Origin: an uncultured Veillonellaceae bacterium
Lineage (GTDB): Bacteria > Bacillota > Negativicutes > Veillonellales > Dialisteraceae
Assembly (NCBI GenBank): GCA_958439155.1
Contig: CAUBUJ010000071.1
Span: forward strand, 1 to 8,430
DNA: 8,430 nucleotides
Direction: 5' to 3'
Under the pieces are notes generated by a model. It did not search any database, had not been told where the DNA came from, and saw only the letters and a list, made by a program, of their open reading frames with translations. Of the stretch, positions 1 to 6,949 are shown in pieces. The position numbers and the translations under genes are program-made. How positions within the stretch are numbered: the stretch's first letter is position 1; every line of letters starts with the position of its first letter.

Positions 1-25
1 CCCCCAAAAGAGACTGCCCTTTCCG

Positions 26-1915
26 TTATGCCTGTTCCGCCGCGGCCTCCCATTTCTGGTAGAGACTGTCCAGCTTTTCTTTTTCTTCTTCGTAATTCTT
101 TGCCGCTTCCTTATAGGCCTCCGGGTCGGAGGCGGCGCCGTTCATTTCCATTTCATACATTTTAAGCGCCGCTTCGTGACGGCTGATTTCCATTTCCATC
201 TGGTCCAGTTTCGCCGTCTGCGCAGGCGTGGCTTCCTGCGGTTTTTCTTCCGGCGGCGCCTGTTTTTCTGCGGTCTTCTTCACCGGCTCTTCCTCTATGA
301 CGGGATTCCGGTCCTTTTCGAATTCTTCCAGGTCTTTTTTCTTTTCCCTGTAGTAGGTGTAGTTCCCGAGGTATTCTGTGATCTTTCCCTCTTCCAGATC
401 GAGGATGCGCGTGGTGATTTTGTCCAGGAAGTACCGGTCATGGGACACAACGAAGCAGGTGCCGCCGAAAGAATGGATCGCTTCTTCCATAATTTCCCGG
501 GTGGGAATGTCCAGGTGGTTCGTCGGTTCATCGAGAATGAGGAAATTGGGCTGTTCCAGGAAAAGCGTCAGCAACGAGAGCCGCGCTTTTTCGCCGCCGG
601 AAAGAAGCGCGATGGGCTTGAACACGTCATCCCCCCGGAAAAGGAACATGCCCAGCACATTCCGCGCCTGGCCCTCGCCGTAGTTGAAGCTGTTTTCAAT
701 CTGTTCCAGTACGGTGAGTTTCGGATCGAGCCGGTCCTGTTCCTGGGAGTAGTAGCCGATTTTCACATTGTTCCCCAGCTGGACAAAGCCCCGGTCCGGC
801 TTCTTGTCGCCGGTGACCAGTTTCAGAATGGTGGTCTTCCCTGCGCCGTTGGGCCCGATGAGTCCCACCGTTTCTCCTTTCCGGATATGGATATTGAGGT
901 CCTTGAAGATCACATGATTCCCGTACGAGGCTTCTCCATGGACGATGTCCAGTACTTTTTCCGCGCATTCTTCCGGCGGGTCGAAATGGAAGCGGAGCCG
1001 CGCTTCATGAATGGGCGCGTCCAGCCGTTCCAGACGGTCCAGCTGGGACTGGCGCCCCCGGGCCTGTTTCGACTTGATGCCTGCTTTGTAGCGGCGGATA
1101 TATTCTTCTGTTTCCTTGATATGTTCCTGCTGTTTCTCATAGGCTTTCTCGTAGGCCGCGTCCAGTTCTTCCTTCGTTTTCGCGAAGCGGGTATAGCCGC
1201 CGCGGAAGCTCCGGATGTGGTGCTGCTCCAGGTCGAGAATGCCTGTAGCCACCGCGTCCAAGAAGTACCGGTCATGGGACACCATGAGGATGCCCCCCTT
1301 GTAGGACCGGAGGTAGTCTTCGAGCCATTCCAGCATTTCCATATCCAGATGGTTTGTCGGTTCGTCCAGGAGGAGGAAATCCGGATGGCGCACGAGAGCC
1401 GCTGCCAGATTGATCCGTACTTTCTGCCCGCCGGAAAAAGAGTGGATGTCCCGGTCCCAGTCTGCTTCGGAAAAGCCCAGGCCGGTCAGGATTTTTTTCG
1501 TCGCCGACTGGTAACCGTAGCCGCCGAGGAATTCGAAGCGCGCTTCCAGTTTTCCATAGCGGCGGATCAGTTCCTCATTGGACTGGTCTTCCTCGAGTGC
1601 CGCTTCTGTCTCCTGGAGCTGGTCCTGGCAGTAGAGGATGTCTTTCCAGGCTTCTTCCATTTCTTCCCGGATGCTCGCTGTGGTGTAATTGAAATCCTGC
1701 CGCAAGTAGCCGATCACCGCGGCGCCTTCTGCCGATACCGATCCCTTATCCGCCTCTTCCGTACCGATGAGACATTTCAGGAGAGTCGTCTTCCCCGCGC
1801 CGTTGGCGCCGACCAGACCGATTCGCTCCCCGCTCCGTATGGTAAAGGAAATGTTTTCAAAGACTGTATGAATGCCGAAGGCTTTGGAGAGCCCGTTAAT
1901 TTTTAAAGTCGCCAT
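26..1915 (-). CDS. ABC-F family ATPase (YdiF/Uup-like), ribosome-associated
   Basis: This is a 629-residue cytosolic protein with two ABC ATPase domains and no membrane segments, which defines the ABC-F family. Domain 1 has Walker A GANGAGKT at 36-43, signature SGGQ near 161, Walker B LLLDEPTNHLD at 181-191 and the SHDR switch at 213. Domain 2 has GPNGAGKT at 354-361, LSGGEKAR at 438-445, LILDEPTNHLD at 459-469 and SHDR near 491. Between them, residues about 245-300 form the charged helical linker that contacts P-site tRNA in studied ABC-F proteins. A Glu/Lys/Pro-rich stretch (about 535-565) leads to a C-terminal coiled coil (about 566-625), as in Uup/YdiF types. ABC-F proteins act on the ribosome, resolving stalled translation or protecting against antibiotics; the general housekeeping type is more likely here, but sequence alone does not settle this. 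The start is four bases after the secretin stop, and its TAGGA ribosome site uses that stop codon. Bases 1-25 downstream hold no terminator that can be recognised. Confidence 0.96.
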   Translation of the reverse strand: MATLKINGLSKAFGIHTVFENISFTIRSGERIGLVGANGAGKTTLLKCLIGTEEADKGSVSAEGAAVIGYLRQDFNYTTASIREEMEEAWKDILYCQDQLQETEAALEEDQSNEELIRRYGKLEARFEFLGGYGYQSATKKILTGLGFSEADWDRDIHSFSGGQKVRINLAAALVRHPDFLLLDEPTNHLDMEMLEWLEDYLRSYKGGILMVSHDRYFLDAVATGILDLEQHHIRSFRGGYTRFAKTKEELDAAYEKAYEKQQEHIKETEEYIRRYKAGIKSKQARGRQSQLDRLERLDAPIHEARLRFHFDPPEECAEKVLDIVHGEASYGNHVIFKDLNIHIRKGETVGLIGPNGAGKTTILKLVTGDKKPDRGFVQLGNNVKIGYYSQEQDRLDPKLTVLEQIENSFNYGEGQARNVLGMFLFRGDDVFKPIALLSGGEKARLSLLTLFLEQPNFLILDEPTNHLDIPTREIMEEAIHSFGGTCFVVSHDRYFLDKITTRILDLEEGKITEYLGNYTYYREKKKDLEEFEKDRNPVIEEEPVKKTAEKQAPPEEKPQEATPAQTAKLDQMEMEISRHEAALKMYEMEMNGAASDPEAYKEAAKNYEEEKEKLDSLYQKWEAAAEQA

Positions 1916-1917
1916 AA

Positions 1918-1922
1918 TCCTA
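1918..1922 (-). promoter_or_regulatory. Ribosome binding site of the ABC-F gene, built from the secretin stop codon
   Basis: On the minus strand the secretin ends ...AAG TAG and the bases continue GATT before ATG. The only plausible Shine-Dalgarno core, TAGGA, therefore includes the stop codon TAG. Ribosomes terminating on the secretin would be placed on the ABC-F start, which suggests translational coupling. The coupling is inferred; the arrangement is seen. Confidence 0.6.
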
Positions 1923-3272
1923 CTTGATCAGTTCCGCCCGTATAACAATGATAATTTCTGATTCTTCCACCGAAGTTTTTTTGCTCTGGAACAATTTTCC
2001 CAGAAGAGGAATATCCCCGAGAATAGGCACCTTCCGGAAGGTGTGACTCGTCTCCTTGTCGATGAGTCCGCCGATGACGAGCTCTTCCCCGGAACGGAGA
2101 CGCACCATGGTATCAGCCTGCCTGGTGATGATGCGGTATGCTTTCATTTCCGGCACCAGGTAGGGCGTCGACACTTCCGCCCGCACCGACGCGGTGATTT
2201 CATCATTCCGGCTCACCCGCGGCGTGTAGGACAATTTGATCCCTGCATCTTTGTACTCCGTGGCGGTGGTTTTGATGCCGTTTTCCATATGCTCCACAAT
2301 GACGGGGATCCGGCTTCCAATGAGGATCTCCGCTTCCCGCCCGTTCATGGTGACCACATTGGGCCGGGCCAGCACTTTTGCCTTGCCCTGCGAAATGAGC
2401 GCTGACAGACGGGCCTGGAAAAAGAAGGTGTACGGATGGCCGGTGATGCTCCGGCCATAGGAAATGCCCGCGTGTCCTTCCGGCGCGGTCACTTTCCACC
2501 CGTCATGGGTGATGGTGCGGATCCGGGGATTGCCGTCATCATCGTACTTGATATTGCCGGCATCGTCCGTGACGTACCGTTCCTCGCTCCAGCTTTCCCT
2601 GTCGTAAGAGGCGCTTCCTGTGAGGCTTTGGAAATCCCAGTCAATGCCGAGCTCCTTGATGTCCGCCCGGTTCACCGCCACCACTTCCGCTTCCACCTTC
2701 ACCTGTTTTTCCGGATGGTCCAGGGACGCTACAAGGCGGCGCGCCTGAAGGAGATCTGCCGCGGTGCCCTTCACCACCACCGAGTTTGCTCCTTTATGGT
2801 ACGCTACATGGTCCTCTTTGTAAATATCCGAGAGCGTCGCCGCTACTTCCGCCGCGTCTGCGTAAGAGAGGCGGAAGGTCTCCGCCGACACCCCTTCGTG
2901 TTTCAACGTGCCGTCGTAAATGATGACCGTCCCGTTTTCTTCCCGCGCGGAAAGACCATTGGCCGCCAGTACCGCGGAAAAGGCCGCTTCCGCCGTGACG
3001 CCTTCCAGATCGGCGGTGGTGGTCCCTTTCATGTCGCCGGCGAAGATGATGTTTTTCCCGGAGAGTTCCGCCAGGCTCTGGAGGACTTCCCGTACCGGCG
3101 CGCCAGACAGGTGCAGAGAAATGAGCTCTGCTGCCTCCGCACTGGGCGGCCAGAGAAGGAAGAGACCTACGGCAAGACTCCAGCCAATCCGCCGCGGGAG
3201 AGTACCAGCACTTTCTCTCCGGACGGCCCGGTGAGCACCGCCTGTTCTCCCTGAATGGCTTCCACTGTCCAT
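1920..3272 (-). CDS. Compact secretin (PilQ/GspD family outer-membrane channel subunit)
   Basis: This is a secretin subunit of 450 residues from the chosen start. Secretins form multimeric gated channels in the outer membrane for type IV pili, type II/III secretion or phage export. From the chosen start, a 28-residue polar, Arg-rich leader precedes a hydrophobic core (about 29-41) and a signal cleavage region ending AEA|AE near 45-48. An STN/N0-like domain follows (about 50-120), then one N1-type KH-like domain (about 130-188), then the secretin core (about 190-450). The core carries the conserved VPILGDIPLLGKLF motif at 415-428 and a hydrophobic last strand. No AMIN domains and only one N1 repeat are visible, so it is much shorter than typical PilQ or GspD. 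An Asp/Gly-rich insertion lies at about 233-254. The ATG at 3272 has a good AGGTGGG site three bases upstream and is the last ATG before the signal core; an ATG at 3320 is the alternative. The start lies inside the PilP-like gene, a classic secretin partner. Whether it serves pili or secretion cannot be told here. Confidence 0.9.
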   Translation of the reverse strand: MDSGSHSGRTGGAHRAVRRESAGTLPRRIGWSLAVGLFLLWPPSAEAAELISLHLSGAPVREVLQSLAELSGKNIIFAGDMKGTTTADLEGVTAEAAFSAVLAANGLSAREENGTVIIYDGTLKHEGVSAETFRLSYADAAEVAATLSDIYKEDHVAYHKGANSVVVKGTAADLLQARRLVASLDHPEKQVKVEAEVVAVNRADIKELGIDWDFQSLTGSASYDRESWSEERYVTDDAGNIKYDDDGNPRIRTITHDGWKVTAPEGHAGISYGRSITGHPYTFFFQARLSALISQGKAKVLARPNVVTMNGREAEILIGSRIPVIVEHMENGIKTTATEYKDAGIKLSYTPRVSRNDEITASVRAEVSTPYLVPEMKAYRIITRQADTMVRLRSGEELVIGGLIDKETSHTFRKVPILGDIPLLGKLFQSKKTSVEESEIIIVIRAELIK

Positions 3273-3724
3273 AGTCCCACCTTTTCCCCTTCTCCCGCGA
3301 TATGGGATGCGCCATCCCACTGGATAATCGCCCGTTTCCGCGTACCCGCTGCGATGACTCCTTTAAGGACGGGCTCCTTCTCCGGCGCTTCTGCCTCTGT
3401 TTTTCTGCCCGCCCCTTCCGGCTGCGTCTTCCCGCCGGCAGGGACATTTTCTTTCCTTTCCTGAGAAGACTTTTCTGCCGGCACCGCGCCTCCCTGAAAG
3501 GGGTCTGCCAGCGGACGGCTCCGCTGATATCCCCCGCTGTCATAACGAAGCCTTCCTTCGGGGCTCTCCGGATTTTCCTCCGGCCCCCTCTCGCCCGGCG
3601 CGGCGGGGACAGGCTCCGGCACGATCTCCGCGGCCCTTCCCCCTCCAAAGAATCCCCACAAAGAAAAAGCGAGCAGAAAAGAAGCGGCTCCTGCAGCCAT
3701 CCATACTTTTCTGCTCGTCTTCAT
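3167..3724 (-). CDS. GspC/PilP-like inner-membrane protein, secretin partner
   Basis: This 185-residue protein has a short basic N-terminus and one hydrophobic segment (about 9-26), either an inner-membrane anchor or an uncleaved signal. A Pro/Glu/Gly-rich periplasmic linker (about 34-115) contains RPLADPF at 70-76, like the DPF motif before the folded domain in PilP proteins. A small beta domain (about 118-175) has the GspC homology-region/PilP pattern: VLKGVIAAG, RAIIQWDG, then a Gly-Glu turn, WTVEAI, QAVLTGPSGEKVLVL. In known systems this domain binds the N0 domain of the secretin and links it to the inner-membrane platform. The secretin gene begins inside this gene's 3' end, which supports the pairing. 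The usual upstream partners (pilM, pilN, pilO) are absent; pgi lies there instead. The start is an ATG with CAGGAG about seven bases upstream. The family call rests on pattern and context, since overall similarity in this family is low. Confidence 0.8.
   Translation of the reverse strand: MKTSRKVWMAAGAASFLLAFSLWGFFGGGRAAEIVPEPVPAAPGERGPEENPESPEGRLRYDSGGYQRSRPLADPFQGGAVPAEKSSQERKENVPAGGKTQPEGAGRKTEAEAPEKEPVLKGVIAAGTRKRAIIQWDGASHIAGEGEKVGLWTVEAIQGEQAVLTGPSGEKVLVLSRGGLAGVLP
3276..3283 (-). promoter_or_regulatory. Ribosome binding site that fixes the secretin start inside the upstream gene
   Basis: The minus strand reads AAGGTGGG, then ACT, then ATG at 3272. This is the best Shine-Dalgarno match near any start codon of the secretin frame. 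It supports initiation at 3272 rather than 3320, and it lies within the coding sequence of the PilP-like gene. Confidence 0.55.
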
Positions 3725-3739
3725 AGGCGTCTCCTGTCT

Positions 3740-3800
3740 GCGGGGAATCCTCTCCGCCTTTCAAGAAAAGAAGGATTTCTCCTTACTGGGAAAATTTCCC
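3740..3800 (-). other. Leader region with three consecutive short dyads upstream of the PilP-like gene
   Basis: The 89-base gap between pgi and the PilP-like gene holds three inverted repeats. At 3788-3800 is GGGAAAATTTCCC, a 5-bp stem with a 3-base loop. At 3771-3784 the minus strand reads AAGGA-GAAA-TCCTT, a tetraloop hairpin followed by CTTTTCTT. At 3740-3757 GCGGAGA pairs with TCCCCGC with one mismatch, ending just before the CAGGAG ribosome site. The middle hairpin with its pyrimidine run could be a weak terminator after pgi. The dyads are visible; any role is inferred, and no clear promoter is seen in the gap. Confidence 0.3.
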
Positions 3801-3813
3801 CCTTTTCTCATGC

Positions 3814-5217
3814 CTATTGTCTTCCATAGCCGGCCAAATCCTTGTGAAGGATTTTCTTGTACGCCTCCACGCCAGGCTGGTCATACGCGTCAATGCCCCA
3901 GAGCGCCCCTTCATAAGCAATGGCAAGGAAGAAGAAATACATGAGTGCTCCTATGTAGTATTCATTCACTTCATCGATGCGGAGCTCGCAGCTCATGCGC
4001 CCTTCCGACGCGAGAGCCTGGGCATTGGCGGAAAGAGCGGCACCCATGACGTAACTCATAGGGACAGTGCAGGGCTTTCCCATTTCTTCCAGGTGGAAAT
4101 CCAGATCCGCCGCCGTATGGGCCACGGAGATGAACTGGAGCAGCTTGTTCGGCGCCCCTTCCTGCTGTTCCTGCGTGAGGGAGTGCATATCTGTGGTGCC
4201 CACAGCGCTCACCGGGATCCGTCCCGCGTGGACGATCTCCCCGGTGAGAGTATCCTTTTTCCCGAGAGACTCTCCGAGGAGCTGGGCATACCACCAGCCG
4301 AGCGACCGGAGCCGGTCCCCGTAGGGCATGGTCACTTCTGCGCAGATCCCATGGTTCTGTACCGCGATGTACTTCATCGCCGCCAGGGCGAGGGCGGGAT
4401 TCTTCCGCCAGTCCCTATCCCGGCAGGCTTCCTCCACATCCTGCGCCCCTTGGAGGAACCCTTTTAGATCAATGCCGCAGAGCGCGCCGAAAACGAGGCC
4501 CACCTGGGAAAATACGCTGAACCGGCCGCCGATGCCTTCAGGCACAGCGAAATGAATCCATCCTTCTGTGACGCAGGACGTGAGAAGTTTTCCTTTCTTC
4601 CGGTCTGTGACAGCGGCAAAAAAGGTTTTGCATCCCATAGCGGGCAGCGCCTTTTGCAGCACGGAAAGCGCGCCGGAAGGCTCAATGGTGGTGCCCGACT
4701 TGGAAATCACCAGCACCAGCACCCGGTACGGCCCCTTTTTCTTGTTTTTCTCCCCCTGGAGGAAGGTGAGAAGGCTGTGAAGAGACTCAGGGTCGGCAGT
4801 CTGCCCGGCAAAAAAGATTTTTGGAAAATGACGCCGCTCTTCTTCGCCGGCCATATTCCAGTAAGGCCCGCAGCAGGCATCGAAAAGCGCCTGGTTTCCA
4901 AGATAGGACCCGCCGATGCCCACCGAAATGACCGCGTCCATCTTTCCGGAAGAAGCGAGCTTTCCCAGGCGGGAGAGCCCTTCCATTTCTTCTTCCGAAA
5001 TGAGCGTCTTTTCTTTCAAAATATAGGGAAGATGAGGAAATAGGACCGATGTCCCCTTCCGCGGGCCTTCCCCTGTGCGGCGGATATGGTCCACCGCAGA
5101 AGCGGCATGACCTATCTTTTCCGCAAAATCCTCCATCTCTTTTTCAGAAACGGTCCAATTCTTTCCGTACAAATAGGATACATCCAGACCAAAACCATGA
5201 CATATGGAAAACTTCAT
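3814..5217 (-). CDS. pgi: Glucose-6-phosphate isomerase
   Basis: This cytosolic enzyme interconverts glucose 6-phosphate and fructose 6-phosphate in glycolysis and gluconeogenesis and supplies sugar phosphates for envelope sugars. At 467 residues it is close to the size of the shorter Firmicutes enzymes and smaller than the roughly 550-residue Escherichia coli form. Sugar-phosphate binding motifs include SVGIGGSYLG at 98-107 and ISKSGTT at 171-177. GIGGRFSVFSQVGL lies at 228-241. The segment WWYAQLLGESLGK at 308-320 carries the expected catalytic Glu (E316), TTDMHSLTQ at 341-349 the His (H345), and the C-terminal signature DQPGVEAYKK at 446-455 the Lys (K454). All key residues are present, so it should be active. 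Start ATG 5217 has AGGGAG seven bases upstream. It sits between two envelope gene groups with no obvious partner. Its ribosome site touches an inverted repeat (5228-5251), which could modulate translation. Confidence 0.97.
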   Translation of the reverse strand: MKFSICHGFGLDVSYLYGKNWTVSEKEMEDFAEKIGHAASAVDHIRRTGEGPRKGTSVLFPHLPYILKEKTLISEEEMEGLSRLGKLASSGKMDAVISVGIGGSYLGNQALFDACCGPYWNMAGEEERRHFPKIFFAGQTADPESLHSLLTFLQGEKNKKKGPYRVLVLVISKSGTTIEPSGALSVLQKALPAMGCKTFFAAVTDRKKGKLLTSCVTEGWIHFAVPEGIGGRFSVFSQVGLVFGALCGIDLKGFLQGAQDVEEACRDRDWRKNPALALAAMKYIAVQNHGICAEVTMPYGDRLRSLGWWYAQLLGESLGKKDTLTGEIVHAGRIPVSAVGTTDMHSLTQEQQEGAPNKLLQFISVAHTAADLDFHLEEMGKPCTVPMSYVMGAALSANAQALASEGRMSCELRIDEVNEYYIGALMYFFFLAIAYEGALWGIDAYDQPGVEAYKKILHKDLAGYGRQ

Positions 5218-5227
5218 TACACTGCTC

Positions 5228-5251
5228 CCTGTCAGATGCTTTCATGACAGG
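5228..5251 (-). promoter_or_regulatory. Perfect 7-bp inverted repeat in the lptD-like/pgi gap, overlapping the pgi ribosome site
   Basis: CCTGTCA (5228-5234) and TGACAGG (5245-5251) are exact reverse complements separated by 10 bases. In the minus-strand RNA the 3' arm runs directly into the Shine-Dalgarno AGGGAG of pgi, so folding would cover part of it. No T-run follows, so it does not look like an intrinsic terminator. It could be a translation-control or mRNA-processing hairpin, or a protein-binding palindrome. The repeat is seen; its role is inferred. Confidence 0.45.
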
Positions 5252-5272
5252 TTCCCCCTGCCCTATGTGTGA

Positions 5273-6949
5273 TTAAAAACTGAAATCCTTCGGCTGGATC
5301 ATAATCTGTGTTTCTTTATCGATATCGCGGTAGGTGATCCATCCGTAGAAGGAATGCATATCTCTGTAATAGGTGAAATCCCGGTGTTCCAGGTGCCCGT
5401 TCTGGGTATCGATATCGTAGGACACGCCGATCGCGTCGAGCCGGGTCAGCTGGATCCTGGCGCCGGTGCTGACCGGTTTATTCATGTCGTACGTATCGAA
5501 GCTGTACGGCGTGTAACCCTTCTGGTCATTGTCGGTGTAGCTCACCCAGGACCGGATGATGCCGTAGCCGCCGGAGAGGCCTACCGAATAGTACCGGTTG
5601 CTCCGGATCAGATTGTTATACCCGTAGTAATCCCGGAGGTAGCCGAGACGCCAGTTAAACGAGAGATGCGGCCCCAAGGTAATCGGCGTATGGGAGAGAT
5701 ATACATCCCAAAGCTTATGACTCCCTTCGACCCGTCCTTCCTTCCAGTACCCCAGTTCTCCCCGGGCGCCCACATAAAAATTGGTGCCTGGAATGTAGAA
5801 AGGATTGGAATCAAAGGAGAAGGACGGCCGCTTTTCCACCCACACATGGTCCTCATTGACGGAGCTTTCTTCCTTGGCGTAGCGGAATTTGAAGGTCCCC
5901 GGGGCGGTATTCCACTGGAAACCCACATCCGGCTTGAAGCCTGCGTCGGTATACCACTGCAGACGGGAATAGAAGAGCAAGTTCGACTCAATGCCCCCCA
6001 CAGGGATGACGATACGGTTTTTCAGGCCGAATCCATTGTCGCTGTCATAGGCAGGCATCGGGATAAGAGACCACATGCTTACATCGCCATGTTTGAGAGA
6101 CCCTGAATAGGAGGACAAAGTCAAAATGCGGTGATTCTTGAAAAAGAGGCTCGGATGATGGGCCACGTAATGGTCATTGGGATAAATGTCAATGCTCTCC
6201 GCCTCAATGCGGTAATCCGGGACTTTGGCCACAGCGTGCTTCGTGGTGAAATATCCCTTCTGGACGACCCCTTTATTTTCCGCCCGGTTGAACGTGCCTG
6301 ACTCGCCTTTGTAGAAATACTTGTCCTCATTCCAGCCGCTGATTTTCTGGAAGGTGCTGATGCCGGTCACCCCGTCATAGGCACCGCTTTCAGCGTGGCT
6401 CACATTGCCTGGAGCCGTCCATTTCACAGAGACGGGAATGACATACTTCTGGGACTTGCTGTTCCCATAGATCCGCTCTGTTTCATACCGGTCCTGCATG
6501 TGGGTCATATCCACCCGGCCCTCTGCGGTGACGTCGCCGGAAGCGCTGTTGTAGGACATGCTGTCCGCTTTCACTACGAGGGGATTTTCCTTCGAGATGG
6601 AAGCGCCTGCCTCTTCGGCGTCACCGTTTTTGCGGGAGCTCTCTTTCCCGCGGGAGGCCTCTGTTTTCTGCGCCTTCTTCAGGGAAGGCTCTTCCTGCTC
6701 CGACGCGGCCGGCAGAGAAGCTCTTTCTGCCTGCGCCGGAACGGCAGGAGCCGCCGGAGCAGGGACTGCGGCAGCCTTCTCCGGCAAAGCCTGGGGCGCC
6801 TGATCTGCCGGCATGCCTGCCGTAATATATTGGGTCGTGCCGTCCTCTTTAGACAGCACCCACGCGGCAGGCTCTGGCGCCGCCCATGCCGCAGCGGGCG
6901 CGGCGCAGGCGAGAAGCGCTGCCGCGCAAAGAATGGTTTTCTTATTCAT
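5273..6949 (-). CDS. LptD/OstA-like outer-membrane protein (short form)
   Basis: The product is 558 residues from the ATG at 6949. A Sec signal peptide (about 1-24, basic MNKK then an Ala-rich core, likely cut at AWA|AP) is followed by an Ala/Pro/Glu/Lys-rich low-complexity linker (about 45-120). An OstA/LptA-like domain (about 123-260) begins NPLVVKADSMSYNSASGDV, the family's typical opening strands. Then comes an aromatic-rich beta region (about 300-558) ending in Phe (KDFSF), as expected for an outer-membrane barrel signal. LptD places lipopolysaccharide in the outer leaflet. Here the barrel region is roughly half the size of that in proteobacterial LptD, and the mature protein has no cysteine, so the disulfides used in Escherichia coli cannot form. 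It may be a reduced LptD or a paralogue with another cargo. The start was preferred over ATG 6979 because it gives a clean signal peptide and overlaps the preceding stop by 8 bases. No good ribosome site lies at normal distance, so coupled translation is likely. Confidence 0.85.
   Translation of the reverse strand: MNKKTILCAAALLACAAPAAAWAAPEPAAWVLSKEDGTTQYITAGMPADQAPQALPEKAAAVPAPAAPAVPAQAERASLPAASEQEEPSLKKAQKTEASRGKESSRKNGDAEEAGASISKENPLVVKADSMSYNSASGDVTAEGRVDMTHMQDRYETERIYGNSKSQKYVIPVSVKWTAPGNVSHAESGAYDGVTGISTFQKISGWNEDKYFYKGESGTFNRAENKGVVQKGYFTTKHAVAKVPDYRIEAESIDIYPNDHYVAHHPSLFFKNHRILTLSSYSGSLKHGDVSMWSLIPMPAYDSDNGFGLKNRIVIPVGGIESNLLFYSRLQWYTDAGFKPDVGFQWNTAPGTFKFRYAKEESSVNEDHVWVEKRPSFSFDSNPFYIPGTNFYVGARGELGYWKEGRVEGSHKLWDVYLSHTPITLGPHLSFNWRLGYLRDYYGYNNLIRSNRYYSVGLSGGYGIIRSWVSYTDNDQKGYTPYSFDTYDMNKPVSTGARIQLTRLDAIGVSYDIDTQNGHLEHRDFTYYRDMHSFYGWITYRDIDKETQIMIQPKDFSF

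Noticed and set aside
1..25. Intrinsic terminator after the ABC-F gene
   Set aside because: A short T-run is present on the minus strand, but no matching stem can be completed within the window.
176..1906. Long plus-strand open frame (576 codons) opposite the ABC-F gene
   Set aside because: The translation is rich in Phe, Arg and Val with no domain pattern, while the minus strand encodes a complete ABC-F protein with all motifs. It is a shadow frame favoured by base composition.
2436..3254. Plus-strand open frame (272 codons) opposite the secretin
   Set aside because: It has no motif or credible context, and it lies across a well-supported secretin.
3273..3320. Upstream secretin start at ATG 3320
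   Set aside because: It would extend the leader to 44 residues before the signal core; the ATG at 3272 has a better-placed AGGTGGG site. It remains an alternative.
5354..6106. Plus-strand open frame (250 codons) opposite the LptD-like gene
   Set aside because: The composition is typical of an antisense shadow, and no other plus-strand gene is supported in the window.
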